Shown here: positions 1 to 10,976 of the stretch, piece by piece | Position numbering within the stretch: the first letter of the stretch is position 1 | Layout: each line of letters opens with the position of its first letter | DNA from: Cryptomeria japonica | Taxonomy: Eukaryota > Streptophyta > Pinopsida > Cupressales > Cupressaceae | Reading direction: 5' to 3' | Assembly (NCBI RefSeq): GCF_030272615.1 | Contig: NC_081408.1 | Span: 620,926,476 to 620,990,475 of the forward strand | Length of the DNA stretch: 64,000 nt | Made by a program: the position numbers and the translations under genes | The notes under the pieces: generated by a model | What the model was told of the DNA's origin: nothing | The model's database searches: none | What the model saw: the letters and a program-made list of their open reading frames with translations, nothing else

Positions 1-477
1 TGGTGTATGTTAGATGTGTTTTCCATGGTATTGGTTGCTTGATGAAATGTTCAAGAATAGTTTCATGATCAGGAGATTATTTTCATATCAATTATGCTAT
101 TTTTTTGTTGTTGAAAGATAGTGGGTCTCTTGGAAATCCTTTGTATCTTTCCCTCAAGCAGTGTACCTTAGTTGTGCAAGTCCATGTATTTTTCCCTAAG
201 GTAGTGCGACTTAGTTTTGCAAGAGCATTAGGTGCATGATGCTTCTTGGCAGTGAGACTAAAACATTGTATTCAATTCTATTTATATTGTGAACACAATT
301 CTCATCATTATTTTTCCCTATTTTGTTTTCCACATAAATATGGTGTTCATGTGTTATGGTTGATGTTCTCAGTATTGTTGTAAAATGTTAAAATAATTCT
401 TTTAATTTGATTGGTTAGTTTTAAAGTGATCTAGAATGATTCATGCCTCCCCTCTTAGTCCAATTGTGGGTTCAACA
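1..477 (+). repeat. Copia-1 5' LTR, 3' part only
   Basis: Non-coding DNA that ends in ...TTCAACA directly before a tRNA-Met-type primer site and a Copia gag, so it is read as the end of a 5' LTR. Its start lies left of the window. The matching 3' LTR (39154-39967) is cut by family X before it reaches this part, so the two pieces cannot be compared. Confidence 0.65.
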
Positions 478-479
478 AT

Positions 480-492
480 TGGTGTCAGAGTG
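480..492 (+). promoter_or_regulatory. Copia-1 primer-binding site
   Basis: Reads TGGTGTCAGAG, one base from TGGTATCAGAG, the complement of the plant initiator tRNA-Met 3' end. It lies two bases after the LTR end, as in Ty1/copia elements. Confidence 0.7.
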
Positions 493-535
493 AGGTTCCT
501 CTTAGAAGAGATTAACCTTTTGAGGTAGATTGAGA

Positions 536-1560
536 ATGGCATAGGAACTTAATCTCAAATCACCAAGGTTTGATGGCACAAATTTTTCTTATTGGAAGGA
601 GAGGATGGAGTCTTATTTGGAAACTTTACTGAGTGGAATTTGGGAAATTTTTAAAAATAGTTATATGCCTTCACCGAATGAACCTCAGATTCCAGATGAA
701 ATTAAGAATTATGAGAATAATGCAAAGGCTAGAGCAATAATTATTAGTTGTTTGGGTGATGCATTATTTGGTAAGGTTAAAAAATTGGAAGAAGTAAAAG
801 AAGTCTGGAACAAGTTATGTCAAGATATGAAGGAGATCTTAAGACAAAGTAGGCTAAGATGATGAATTTCAAATAGAAATATGAATGTCTAAATATGGCC
901 AATGATGAGGGTGTTGAAAATTACACACACAAGGTAAATGAGATTGTGAATTTTATCAGAGGTGTTGGTGGAAAGATAGAAAAAGGTGATGTTGTGAGAA
1001 AGATCTTTCTTACTCTCCCTAAACCCTACAAGCCTAAGAAGTGTGTTATTGAAGAATGTCATGATTTGGATAAGTATACAATTGATCAAATCCTTTAATC
1101 ATTATCTATCTTTGAAATATCAAAGATGGAAGATATCAAAAGGGAAATAAAAGAGGTTGAAATCAATGTTTCAAAGATAGCTAAAGATGAAATGAAAGCA
1201 AGTGAAAATATGGATGAGATCGAAGAAAACTTTGGAAGAATATTGAAGAGCGGAATTGGAGAATACAAAAGTTACCTCTAAAATTCTTTAATTATTGAAG
1301 AATTGGTCATTATGCTTATAAATGCATGTATAAGGAAGATTACAAAATATCTGATGATGATGAGAAAAAGAGTAGATACAAAATATATGATTCAAAGAAA
1401 ATGATAGATGATAGAAATAAAGGAAAAAAGAGTCTATGATCTATGGAGACACATTCATCTGAGGATGAAGATGGCGATTAATCAAATGAAGAATATTTGT
1501 TTTTGGCTATAGAAGAAAAGAAGAAGCAAATGTCTAGATGACCAAAAGGAGTAAAGAACA
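536..1560 (+). pseudogene. Copia-1 gag, decayed
   Basis: Remains of a SIRE-type Copia gag, the capsid/nucleocapsid precursor. The ATG at 536 is followed by a TAG at 542. Then comes a gag N-terminal domain (PRFDGTNFSYWKERM, IWEIFKNSY), a frame change near 830-860, and a second stretch (VENYTHKVNEIVNFIRG). The zinc knuckle near 1290-1330 keeps GHYAYKC but its first two cysteines are gone. It resembles the Copia-B gag at 47045 in plan and wording, which supports the lineage call. No protein could be made from it. Confidence 0.7.
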
Positions 1561-1599
1561 ACAAAAACTCAGTAAGTGAAAAGATTGCATTTCATGCCA

Positions 1600-2486
1600 A
1601 ATTAGAACCAAAAGCTTGGATTATTGACTCTAGATGCTCAAATCATATGACTGGTGATAAAGAGAAGCTCATTAATCTTGAGAAGAATGATAAAGGATTA
1701 AAGAAATTTGTAGGAGAGGAAAATGCACCTATTTGTGGGATAAGAAGCATTGTGATTGATGGTAAGCATACAATTGATGATGTTTATTATGTTGAAGGTC
1801 TGAGGCATAATTTTTAAAAGTGTTAGTCAAATGTGAAATAAAGGTTATGAAGTCTTATTTAGTAAGTCTGGATGTGTAATTTGAAAAGTAATGTATGGAA
1901 GATTGGTTGTAGAAGGTATTAAAACAAATGTAAATGTCTTCTTTATAAAGGATAAGAGTGGGAGTAGATGTTTGCTGGCACAAAGCAGTGAATGCTAGTT
2001 GTGGCATAAAATGATGGGACATGTCAATTTTGATAATATTGTGAAGATCAGTACCACTAAAGCAGTGAGAAATGTACTTAAATCAGTGAGATATTTACCT
2101 AAAACTATCAAACCTACTTATGTTGTGTGTAGGGAATGTCAACTAGGAAAATAGATGAAGAGGAGGTTCAAGAACAAAGAATAGTCTACTACTAAACATA
2201 GAAAGATAATTTATGTTACTTAAATTGATGATTACTCTAGGATGACATGGTTTACATTCTTGAAAGAAAAATCTAAAGCTTTTGAAAAGTTTAAAGTGTT
2301 CAAGTCAATGGTTGAAAATCAAGTAGATACCAAACTCAAGTGTTTAAGATCTGATAGAGGTGGAGACTTTACTTTAATTGAATTTGATATCTTTTGTGAA
2401 AAACATGGAATTAGAAGGAACTTATCTGCTTGAAGAACCCCTTAACAGAATGGTGTTGTAGAAAGAAAGAATAAAACTATTATTGA
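1600..2486 (+). pseudogene. Copia-1 protease and integrase N-half, decayed
   Basis: Starts with the Copia protease context WIIDSRCSNHMTGD at about 1617-1658. The catalytic DSG is DSR here, at 1626-1634. A GAG-preintegrase zinc region follows (HKMMGH, VCRECQ, about 2007-2145). The integrase core is short: the stretch that should carry the first catalytic Asp is missing before IDDYSRMTW, while RSDRGGDF (second Asp) and NGVVERKN (Glu) remain, with a TAG where a Gln is usual before NGVV. The frame is cut at 2486 by Copia-2 and resumes at 7128. Confidence 0.75.
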
Positions 2487-2949
2487 TGTTGAAATGTGGT
2501 GACTGATCAACAAAGTATTGTACACTCAACACATATCATCGTCGGGGTTCGGGGCCGGGCTGGGCCTCGGGCAGGGGTTTGGGGGCGTCAGCCCCCGAGA
2601 AAAGTAGGGGTTCGGGGGCGGGAGCCCCTGAGAAATTTTTTTTGGGTATTTTTTTTTTGATGAAAATCGACATTCTAATAAAACCCTAAAAAGGCCGACT
2701 TTGTTTTTTCCCTAAAAATGCATGTTATAAGCGGCTGGGATGCTTAAGGCATTGTAAGGTTGATGTACTATTTTTGCTGGATAATAAGAAAGATTAGACG
2801 ACTGTGTATGGTGGACGTAACCCATTTTGGGTGAACTATGTTAAATCTCTATGTTATCTGTGTCCTATTTTATTTCTTTGTCTTTTGTATTTAAATCTGC
2901 ATATAATTGTTAGTTCATGTTTGCTTCAGATCTACTTGAAACCCTAACA
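2487..2949 (+). repeat. Copia-2 5' LTR (463 bp)
   Basis: Begins TGTTGAAATG and ends CCCTAACA. The first 150 bases are very G-rich and include a G-quadruplex-type run (2544-2564) and short GC hairpins such as GGGGGC-gtca-GCCCCC. The rest is ordinary AT-rich LTR. It aligns with 6718-7122 with scattered, mostly C/T and G/A differences. Confidence 0.88.
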
Positions 2950-2950
2950 A

Positions 2951-2963
2951 TTGGTATCAGAGC
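2951..2963 (+). promoter_or_regulatory. Copia-2 primer-binding site
   Basis: TTGGTATCAGAGC, a perfect match to the complement of plant initiator tRNA-Met, one base after the 5' LTR. Confidence 0.92.
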
Positions 2964-3009
2964 AAGGTTTTCTGTAAATTGGCAGGACTTTTAGATTTGA
3001 GTGGGAGCA

Positions 3010-3880
3010 ATGGAGGATTCCAAATTCAAGGTCGAAAAGTTTAACAACCAGAATTATCAGTTATGGAAAATGTAGATGGAGGATTACCTGTATCAAAAGG
3101 ATTTGTGGTGGCCATTGGAAGGAAAGGCAAAGAAACCGACCACAATGTCAGATGAAGAGTGGGACATTTTAGATAGAAAGGCACTGGGATCCATTCGATT
3201 GTGCCTTGGACTATCTGTAGCATTCAATATAATAGAAGCAAAAATGACTGTAGATTTGATGGTGACATTGGCTAGGTTGTATGAGAAACCCTCAGCTTCG
3301 AATAAGGTATTTCTTATGAAGCGTCTATTTAATTTGAAAATGAGTGAGGGAGGATCTGTAGTAGAGCACTTAAATGAATTTAATACAATTACCAGTTAAT
3401 TGTCTTATGTAAAAATTACTTTTGCAGAAGAGGTTAGGGCTCTCTTGATTTTATGTTCTTTACCAGAAAGCTGGAATAGCTTGGTTATGGCTGTAAGTAA
3501 CCCTGTCTCCGGTAAAAATACTTTGGTATTTGATGATATTGTTAGTGTTATCCTAAGTGAGGAAATGCGAAGGAAAAGCACAGGTGAGACTCCAACATCA
3601 TTGGGTAGTGTTTTGAATGTGGAGAACAGAGAAAGATCAAAGGAAAGAGGAAAAGGCCCTGGGAATGAGAAGTCATGAGGGAAGTCAAAGAAAGGACGCT
3701 CTTAATCTAGAGGAAAGAAAGATTGCTGGTACTGTGGAAATCTTGGTCATCTAAAGAAAGACTATTCGTCTCAGAAAAACAAAGAAGGAGACAAAAATGA
3801 AAATGACAGTAAGGAAGCTAATGTTGCAAGTAATACTTTACAAGATGCTTTAATTTTATGTTTGGATATGTTTGGATAAT
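3010..3880 (+). pseudogene. Copia-2 gag, decayed
   Basis: Gag with an ATG at 3010, 60 bases after the LTR. The N-terminal region (KVEKFNNQNYQLWKM, MEDYLYQKDLWWPLEG) and the UBN2-type core ([24 protein letters not shown]) are clear. In-frame stops lie at 3073 (TAG), 3397 (TAA), 3676 (TGA) and 3703 (TAA). The zinc knuckle at about 3724-3765 reads CWYCGNLGHLKKDY: CX2CX4H is present but the last Cys is Tyr. Near 3861-3880 a tandem duplication of TTTGGATATG shifts the frame by one. All but the duplication fit point mutation after insertion. Confidence 0.85.
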
Positions 3881-6711
3881 GTTAATGATTCCTGGGTAAT
3901 AGATTTTGGGGCTTCATTTCATGCTACACCCCATAGAAAATATTTTCTAGATTATGTTCAAGGTGATTTTGGACAGGTATATTTGGGTGATGATGAACCC
4001 TATCAAATTGTTGGAAAAGGAAAGATAAAGATCAAGTTGTAGAATGGAAATGACTGGTTTCTGCAGGAGGTCAGACATGTTCCTAATTTAAGAAGAAATT
4101 TAATTTCTGCAGGGCAACTAGGTAGTGAAGGTTGCATAGTTACCCTATCAGATAGTATGTGGAAGGTCGCTAAAGGATCATTAGTAATAGCTAAAGGTGC
4201 AAAGGTAGGCACATTATATATGTGTACAGGTAACACTTACTCTACCCGAGCTGCTACAAATAAAGTTCTTGCAGGTACAACAACAATAAATGTTGCAAGA
4301 ACAGATTTGATAATGTGGCACCATAGGCTTGGGCACATGAGTGAGAAAGGGATGAAAACCCTTCACTCCAAAAATCTATTGCCAAGACTAAAGAAGATTG
4401 ATTTAGAGTTCTGTGAAAACTATGTTTATGGTAAACAAAAAAGAGTCAGATTTCTCAAGGTTGGGAAAGAGAAGAAGAGTGAGAAGTTAGAGCTTGTACA
4501 TTCAGATGTATGGGGAACGACTCAGGTATCATCTCTTGGTGGCTCTTGTTATTATGTTATTTTTATTGATGACTCAACTAGAAAAATATGGGTATATTTC
4601 CTAAAACAAAAATCAGATGTTTTTGAAACTTTTAAGAAATGGAAAGCTTTGGTTGAGAATGAGATAGGAAAAAAGTTGAAGTGTCTTAGATTGGATAATG
4701 GAGGTGAGTATTGCAGCAAAGCATTTGAAGATTATTGCTTCTTAAATGGGATTCGAAAGCAGAAGACAGTTCCAGGAACTCCACAGGAAAATGGTGTGTC
4801 AGAGAGAATGAATAGGACTATCATGGAACACGCAAGGAGCATGAGATTGCATGCTGGATTGCCCTTACATTTTTGGGCAGATGCTGTACATACTACTGTC
4901 TATTTGATAAATAGAGGACCTTCAACCCCTTTGGATGGTGGTATTCCAGAGGAGGCATGGACTGGTAAAAAGGTAAATTATTCTTTTCTAAAAACATTTG
5001 GTTGTGAAGCTTTTGTCCATGTTGATAAAGAAAATAGAACCAAGCTTGATGCTAAATCTCAGAAATGTACCTTCATTGGATATGGGATAGATGAATATGG
5101 CTATCGGTTATGGGATTTTGAAAATAAGAAAATAATTAGAAGTAGAGATGTTATATTCAATGAGAAGGTCATGTATAAAGAACAGATGCAGGAAAATAAG
5201 CATGAACAGGACAAACAAGAATATGTGGTGTTGGATGAGATTCTTGAAAATGAAATGCCACAGGTACCTGATGCTCAACAACAACAGATTGTCCCACAAA
5301 CTCCTGCAAGTGTTAGATGTTCTACGGGGACAAGTAGACCCCCTGAAATATTTTCTCCTTCTTTGTATTCTATTTTATTAATGGATTTTGGTGAACCAGA
5401 AGAATATGAAGAAGCAATGCAGGTAGATGCCAAACAACAGTGGAAGCTAGGCATGAAAGAGGAGATAGACTCCTTGATGAAAAATAAGACTTGGGACTTA
5501 GTCCCTTTACCTGTAGAAAAAAGAGCCTTGCCTAACAAATGGGTTTATCAGCTAAAGGAGGAGGAAGGAGGTCAGAAAAGATATAAGGCTAGACTTGTGG
5601 TAAAAGGTTTTGCACAGAAAAAGGGTATAGATTATGATGAAATATTTTCTCCAGTTGTAAAAATGACTTCAATTAGAACTATACTTAGTCTTGTAGCTGC
5701 AGATGATTTACATCTTGAACAATTAGATGTCAAAACAGCTTTTCTCCATGGAGATTTGGAGGAAGAAATTTACATGTTGCAACCACAGGGATATGAGGTC
5801 AAAGGTAAGGAGAACTTGGTGTGTAGGTTGAAGAAAAGTTTGTATGGCCTAAAGCAAGCACCCCAACAATGGTATTTAAAATTTGATAATTTCATGGCTG
5901 AACATGGTTATCATATATGTCATTCTGATCAGTGTATATTTTAAGAGATTTGATAATGGCAGTTATATTATCCTATTGCTTTATGTTGATGACATGCTTG
6001 TTGCTGGGTCTAACATGCAACATATAAATGATCTTAAACAGAAATTAGCCAAGCCATTTGCTATGAAGGATTTGGGTGTAGCTAAGCAAATTCTCAGTAT
6101 GAAGATTACAGGGGACAGCAAAAATAGAACCTTGAATTTGTCCCAAAGTGAGTATATAAAGAAGGTGTTGAAAAGATTTAACATGCAGGATGCAAAAGTA
6201 GTTAGTACACCTTTGGCTAATCATTTGAAATTGACTAAGGAGATGTGCCCAAAGGCACAGGAAGAGGTTAATAAAATGTCTAACATCCCATATTCATTAG
6301 TTGTTGGCAGTCTGATGTATGCAATGGTATGCACAAGGCCAGATATTGCACATGCAGTGGGAGTTGTGAGCAGGTTTATGAGTAATTCGGGTATGGAACA
6401 TTGGAATGCTGTGAAATGGATTCTTCGATATTTGAAAGGAACTACTACGAAGGCATTATGTTTCAAAGGATCTAATGCTGCTCTGAGTGGATTTGTTGAC
6501 TCTGATCTGGCAGGTGATATTGATTCATGGAGGAGTACTACAGGGTATGTTTTTACTATAGGGGGAACTGCAGTCAGTTGGATTTCTAGGCTACAAAAGG
6601 TTGTTGCACTTTCAACCACTAAAGCCGAGTATGTTGCTGCTACAGAAGCCAGCAAGGAGATGATTTGGTTGCAATGTTTTCTAGAGGAATTGGGTCAGAC
6701 ACAAGAGGATA
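3876..6711 (+). pseudogene. Copia-2 pol: protease, integrase, RT and truncated RNase H
   Basis: Protease context VIDFGASFHATP (about 3896-3931) has DFG for DSG. There is a TAG at 4040. The GAG-preintegrase zinc region (WHHRLGH at about 4318; FCENYVYGKQ) has Tyr for its second Cys. The integrase catalytic triad is whole: HSDVWG, LDNGGEY and QENGVSERMN. RT runs from about 5440 (NKWVYQL, FLHGDLEEEIYM, SLYGLKQAP); the frame shifts near 5935, where two bases appear lost from a GT run, and then continues to the intact catalytic LYVDDMLVAG (about 5980). RNase H (VDSDLAG, TTKAEY) stops abruptly after LGQTQEDN at 6711, so its last Asp region, the polypurine tract and the start of the 3' LTR are deleted. 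The longest open stretch is 595 codons (4157-5944). Confidence 0.9.
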
Positions 6712-7122
6712 ACCGCTGGGGTTCGGGGCTGGGTCGGGCCCCAGGCAGGGTTTTGGGGGTGGTAGCCCCTGAGAAAAGCAGGGGTTCGGGGGTGGGAGCC
6801 CCTGAGAAAAAAATTTTTGGGTTTTTTTTTTTATGAAAATTGACATTGTAATAAAACCCTAAAAAGGACGACTTTGTTTTTGCCCTAAAAATGCATGTTA
6901 TAAGCGGCTGGGATGCTTAAGGCTTTGTAAGGTTGATGTACTATTTTTGCTGGATAATAAGAAAGATTGGACGATTGTGTATGGTGGATGTAACCCATTC
7001 TGGGTGAACCACGTTAAATCTCTGTGTTATCTATGTCCTATTTTATTTCTTTATCTTTTGTATTTAAATCTGCTTATAATTGTTAGTTTATGTTTGCTTC
7101 GGATCTGCTTGAAACCCTAACA
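6712..7122 (+). repeat. Copia-2 3' LTR, 5'-truncated
   Basis: Aligns with 2544-2949 of the 5' LTR from GGGGTTCGG at 6718 onward and ends CCCTAACA at 7122. The first ~57 bases of the LTR are absent. Differences from the 5' LTR in the G-rich part are mainly transitions, consistent with deamination of methylated cytosine. Confidence 0.87.
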
Positions 7123-7127
7123 ATTGA

Positions 7128-8296
7128 GATGACTAGAATTATGTTAAAATATACTAACTTGACTGATGTGTATTGGAAAGAAGTTGTCTATATTCTCAAT
7201 ACGATACAAATATGAGTAAATCATACTAAGACACCCTATGAAATTTGGAATGGAAGACCTCCTAATGTGAAATATTTTAGAATTTTTGGAAGTAAGTGCT
7301 ACATTAGGATAGATCAAGATGATCTAAGAAAGTTTGATACCAGAGCTGATGGAGGGATATTTTTGGGATATGTTACAAATAACAAGACCTACCAATGTTA
7401 TAATAAGACAATAAACAAGATAGTAGAAAGTAAAAATGTAAAAAATTGTGAAGAATGGGATCAAATTGCCTCTGAACCTGAACTAGAGACTGAAATTGAG
7501 ATTATTCTAGTTGTTGTAGAAGATAAGATTGATTAGAAAGACAATAGTGGAAAAGAGACAAATGAAAAAGAAAAAGAACCCAAGCAAGTGTCCAAGACTC
7601 CAGTGAAATATGTGCAAAATAATCATTTAGAGGATTAGATTATTGAAGATAAAAACAAAGGTGTTCATATAAGAAGAAAAGTTGTGAAAGTCAACTAGCG
7701 AGCTAATTATTGTTTTCTTTCACTAATTCAACCAAAATATTTTGAGGAAGCTAGTAGAAAAGAAAGTTGAGTAAAGGAAATGGAAGAAGAAATTAATCAA
7801 ATACAAAAAAATTAAACATGGGAATTGGTACCCCGACCAATAGACAAAAATGTGATAGGAACTAAGTGGGTGTTTAAAAAAAGAAGCTAAATTAACAAGG
7901 AAAAGTCACAAGGAACAAGGCAAGATTGGTATGTAAAGGCTATTCATAGGTGTAAGGTATTGATTTTGAGGAAAAAATTGCTCTAGAAGCTAGGATGGAA
8001 GCTATACAAATATTTCTTGCTTTTTATACTTATAAGAACTTTAAGCTATATCAAATAGATGTTAAGTCAGCTTTTCTAAATGGAGAAATTAAAGAAGAGG
8101 TACATGTTGAACAACCAAATGGATTCAAATTGCTAGAAGATCCAAATATAGTTTGCAAATTGAAGAAGGATTTATATGGACTCAAAAAAACACCTAGGGC
8201 TTGGTATGCTATATTGGATAGATATCTATTACACCAAATTTTTTAAAAAGGTACTATATTGACAACAATCTTTACTTTAAAGTTGAAGGTAATAAA
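7128..8296 (+). pseudogene. Copia-1 integrase C-terminus and RT N-half, decayed
   Basis: Continues the reading interrupted by Copia-2. Integrase C-terminal region to about 7300 (TPYEIWNGRPPNVKYFRIFG, GSKCYIRID, GIFLGY), then a linker with several stops. RT follows: TWELVPRP, GTKWVFKK, then IDVKSAFLNGEIKEEV, NIVCKLKKDLYGLKKTPRAWY (about 8055-8205). A frame change occurs near 8260. The last 46 bases (8250-8295) are repeated at 37207-37252, where RT resumes with its catalytic YVDD. The same two-base anomaly is present in both copies. Confidence 0.75.
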
Positions 8297-9839
8297 TGTC
8301 ATAACCCTCCTTTGCCATTTTTAATTTTCTACTACTATTGCTATTACTATCATATCATTTTGTGGTTATGTTAGAGATGAATTATTGAATATGGTTGAAA
8401 AAAAAGTTATTATAATAAAAAGATTAAATAAAGGATACACACATACACACTTGAAAATATAATTTAAATGGAAATTATTTAATTTCTCAATTTCAAATAA
8501 GCACATGTCGTAGGAAAAATTGGAAGCTTCTAGAAGGAATCTTCATTCTCCATTGTGTTGTGTGTAACTCCTCCATTAAGTGTTCAATCAATTTTGCATG
8601 AGGATAATTTAGGAAAAATAATCATTTCTTTCAATTAATTCTCTTGATAGTGGAATTGAGGGATCTTTTCTATATAATGTATGCAAGTTTTTGAAAACAG
8701 TGAGTTGATGATTTTTGAAGAAAATTTCTCAAGAATCTTGTTGAAACTAGTAGGATTTCTTTTATAGTCACATTTCATTTGTAGAATTGTTAAGTAGTTG
8801 TTTTGAAGAAATTTCACCAAGTTGCAAGGAAGGATCCAGGAAGGCTAGCTTGAAGATTTGGAGAGGATTCAACATCAAACTTTGACAATCCAGGTTCTCT
8901 TCTTTCATTTTCCTTTATTTACATATGAAAAAAAAGAATATAGCTTCTATCCTTCTTTTAGATCTTCATTTATATAAAAGTTCCAAATTGTTTTAAATCA
9001 AAGTAAAACCTTTTTTTTTTAAATTTTTTATTTGGGACAAATATTGTAATCCATGTAAATTAAATCTATATTATTTATTTAATTTTCTTCGAAAAAAAGA
9101 AGAAGATACAATCGGATCTTTGTTGTCTTTTTTTGCTTTAAACAAATCTTTTTTTTTATTAAGAGTGCAATTTTTTTTCCCCTTCTTTAATTATTCTTCT
9201 GGGAATAAACTCTTCACTCTGTGATCATTCTTTCAATAATGTCTCTATGAATAACTTGCAATAAGTTTCCTCTTTGTGAAATCTCCCGCTCTATAAAAAG
9301 TTTATCTCAAATGTATAAATATTTGCCCTTAAATCTATTTTGGAATTATTCCTGTGAGGAAACCCTCTCTTAAAAAATGTGTCCTCACTGTGTAAATTAT
9401 TTCCTTGATTAAGTTAACTCATGAATGATCTATAAATTTATATTATTATCATTATTATCTATATTATTATCATTATTCTCATGAAAAGGTTAATTAAGCC
9501 CAAATTAAATCTATTTTCTTACATATATGCTTTTTCAAATGAACTTCGACATTATAAAAATTATATTAACATTATAAATAAAACTCCATACAAAACTTAT
9601 TAATGTTGGGCATTATAAAATTCTTATTTGAATTAACTTGGGTATGATTTTATTTTCGTGGGGCGTTACATTGTTAGTGGAAGGTGAGGTGGACACGTGG
9701 GACCCCACCCACCCCACTCCTTGCTGCCTCTGCTAACGCAGTGGCCCGCAGGGGGTATGGGGTGGGCAAGGGCCGGGGGCCCATGGGACCACCTCCCCAT
9801 TCCCTCTCCCTCAACCTTCAACTATCGCGTTAAAAGCGG
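8297..9839. repeat. Family X copy 1, left part
   Basis: No coding signal. It begins TGTCATAACCCTCC and matches, at a diverged but clear level, the start of X copy 2 at 39968. Shared landmarks include a wording like AATATGGTTGAA, AGCACATG followed by GTAGGA, TTCTCAAG, CATTTCATT-TGTAGAATT, and many CTCTGTGAA-type words. From about 9671 to 9838 there is a short GC-rich segment (GGGCCGGGGGCCCATGGG) with no counterpart I could find in copy 2. At about 9840 the sequence switches to a Gypsy-M LTR in mid-LTR, so this is a deletion junction. Confidence 0.55.
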
Positions 9840-10600
9840 TGACATAGAGAGCTTAATTTAGAAAAAGCTAACTAAAAGATGGAAATAGAGATTGGAGAGA
9901 TAAATGATTTAATTAATCAATTAATTGAATTAATTAATATAGCATGTGCTTGCATTTAGATTTAGATTATTAATTTAATCTTTGCATGGTATATTATTCA
10001 AATAATTGAATTTATTAACTCAATTTAGCATTTGAATATATTTAGAACTTGACTTTGATTTTCAATTTGGTTTTTGAAATCATGCACATGTTATTGAATT
10101 TAGAAGAAATTAGAATATGAAATTAAATGAAATTAGAATTTGGGGACTTGGAATTGTAGAATTAATTAGCTAATTAAATAATTTAAAGAAACTATTTAAT
10201 TATTTAGAAATGGAATTTAATTAAATAATAAAGATGATTTAAATTAAAGGATTAAATCACAATTAATTAAATAATATATATTTAATTAATATTTAGAAGA
10301 GGGTTGAATGATTAGATGATTAGAGATAGAAATTGAAAATTAATTTATTTAAATAATAAAGATTATTTAAATTGGGGAATTAATCATAATTAATTAAATA
10401 ATAAATATTTAATTAATATTTAGAAAATGATTAAAATGATTAAATGATGAAAGAATAAGATATAGAATAAATATTAAGATGATGAGGAAATATGAAATTA
10501 GAAGAATAAGATTAATTAAATTAATTAAATAATAAAGATTATTTAATCAATTAGAGGAATAATTAGTACATGATCAATGAGACATTTTTAGGTGTCTACA
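9840..10600 (-). repeat. Gypsy-M 3' LTR, truncated
   Basis: Matches 35577-36339, the U3 side of the right LTR, at high identity from TGACAYARAGAGCTTAATT to GGTGTCTACA. About 495 bp of LTR corresponding to 35082-35576 are missing on its left side; that part holds the presumed TATA box, R and U5. Extremely AT-rich, with repeated TTAATTAAATAATAAA-type words. Confidence 0.85.
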
Positions 10601-10613
10601 TTTGCCCCTCTTT
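10601..10613 (-). promoter_or_regulatory. Gypsy-M polypurine tract
   Basis: On the minus strand AAAGAGGGGCAAA lies directly before the LTR start TGTAGACACC, the place and composition of a plus-strand primer. Confidence 0.65.
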
Positions 10614-10876
10614 GAGACAAAGTCGGAACGACATTGTGTCAAAGAAAACGACAATTTTTGCTCCAGTATGCTTTGGTACTGCTGTATAGTGTAAATATGT
10701 CCCCTCGGAAAAGGTGGTTGGAAAATTCCAAAATTGAGACCATGTTTTCAATATCAGTCAAATGAGCAAGCGCGTAAAATTTCATGTGATTTCGAGATTG
10801 TTTGAGTAGGCTATGAGGTGTTTGAAGCTGGCGGGGACCATGGGTGTCAAGATGTTAGAAAACCCTATTTTTGAGC
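10614..10876 (+). other. Spacer and presumed upstream region of the antisense gene
   Basis: No coding signal on either strand. It separates the polypurine tract from the TATA box at 10877, so any promoter elements of the + strand gene must lie here or in the adjoining LTR. Confidence 0.35.
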
Positions 10877-10885
10877 TATAAATAG
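10877..10885 (+). promoter_or_regulatory. TATA box of the antisense PMD gene
   Basis: TATAAATAG, a near-ideal plant TATA box, 100 bases before the ATG of the + strand gene. A start of transcription near 10910 would leave a short leader. It points away from the 3' LTR of Gypsy-M and against its sense. Confidence 0.5.
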
Positions 10886-10976
10886 AGATTTTTAGGTTTT
10901 CATTTGCTCATTTGCACTTTGGTAATTCCTTGGTTTTCTCTGCAATTTGTGTGCTTTTTCTGAGTATTTGATCATC

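Larger units (their letters stand above)
2487..7122 (+). mobile_element. Copia-2, Tork/Tnt1-like LTR retrotransposon nested in Copia-1
   Basis: Complete at the 5' end and internally deleted at the 3' end. The flanking duplication ATTGA (2482-2486 and 7123-7127) is exact. Taking out the element plus one copy of ATTGA rejoins the Copia-1 integrase frame, which proves the boundaries. Order: LTR, tRNA-Met primer site, gag, protease, integrase, RT, RNase H, LTR, the Ty1/copia order. The gag and integrase style (MEDYLYQK, HLNEFN, HMSEKG) is Tnt1/Tork-like. Lesions: stops at 3073, 3397, 3676, 3703 and 4040, a 10-bp duplication near 3861-3880, a 2-bp loss near 5935, and a deletion joining RNase H to the LTR at about 6711. 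Confidence 0.9.

Noticed and set aside
9660-9670. GGGCGTTACA as a possible right end of X copy 1 (a short ~1.37-kb LTR)
   Set aside because: No primer site or target duplication follows, and the 36340-37206 segment ending GGGTTATTACA is shared with copy 2 and abuts the 46-bp duplication, which makes it the better end. Kept as an alternative only.
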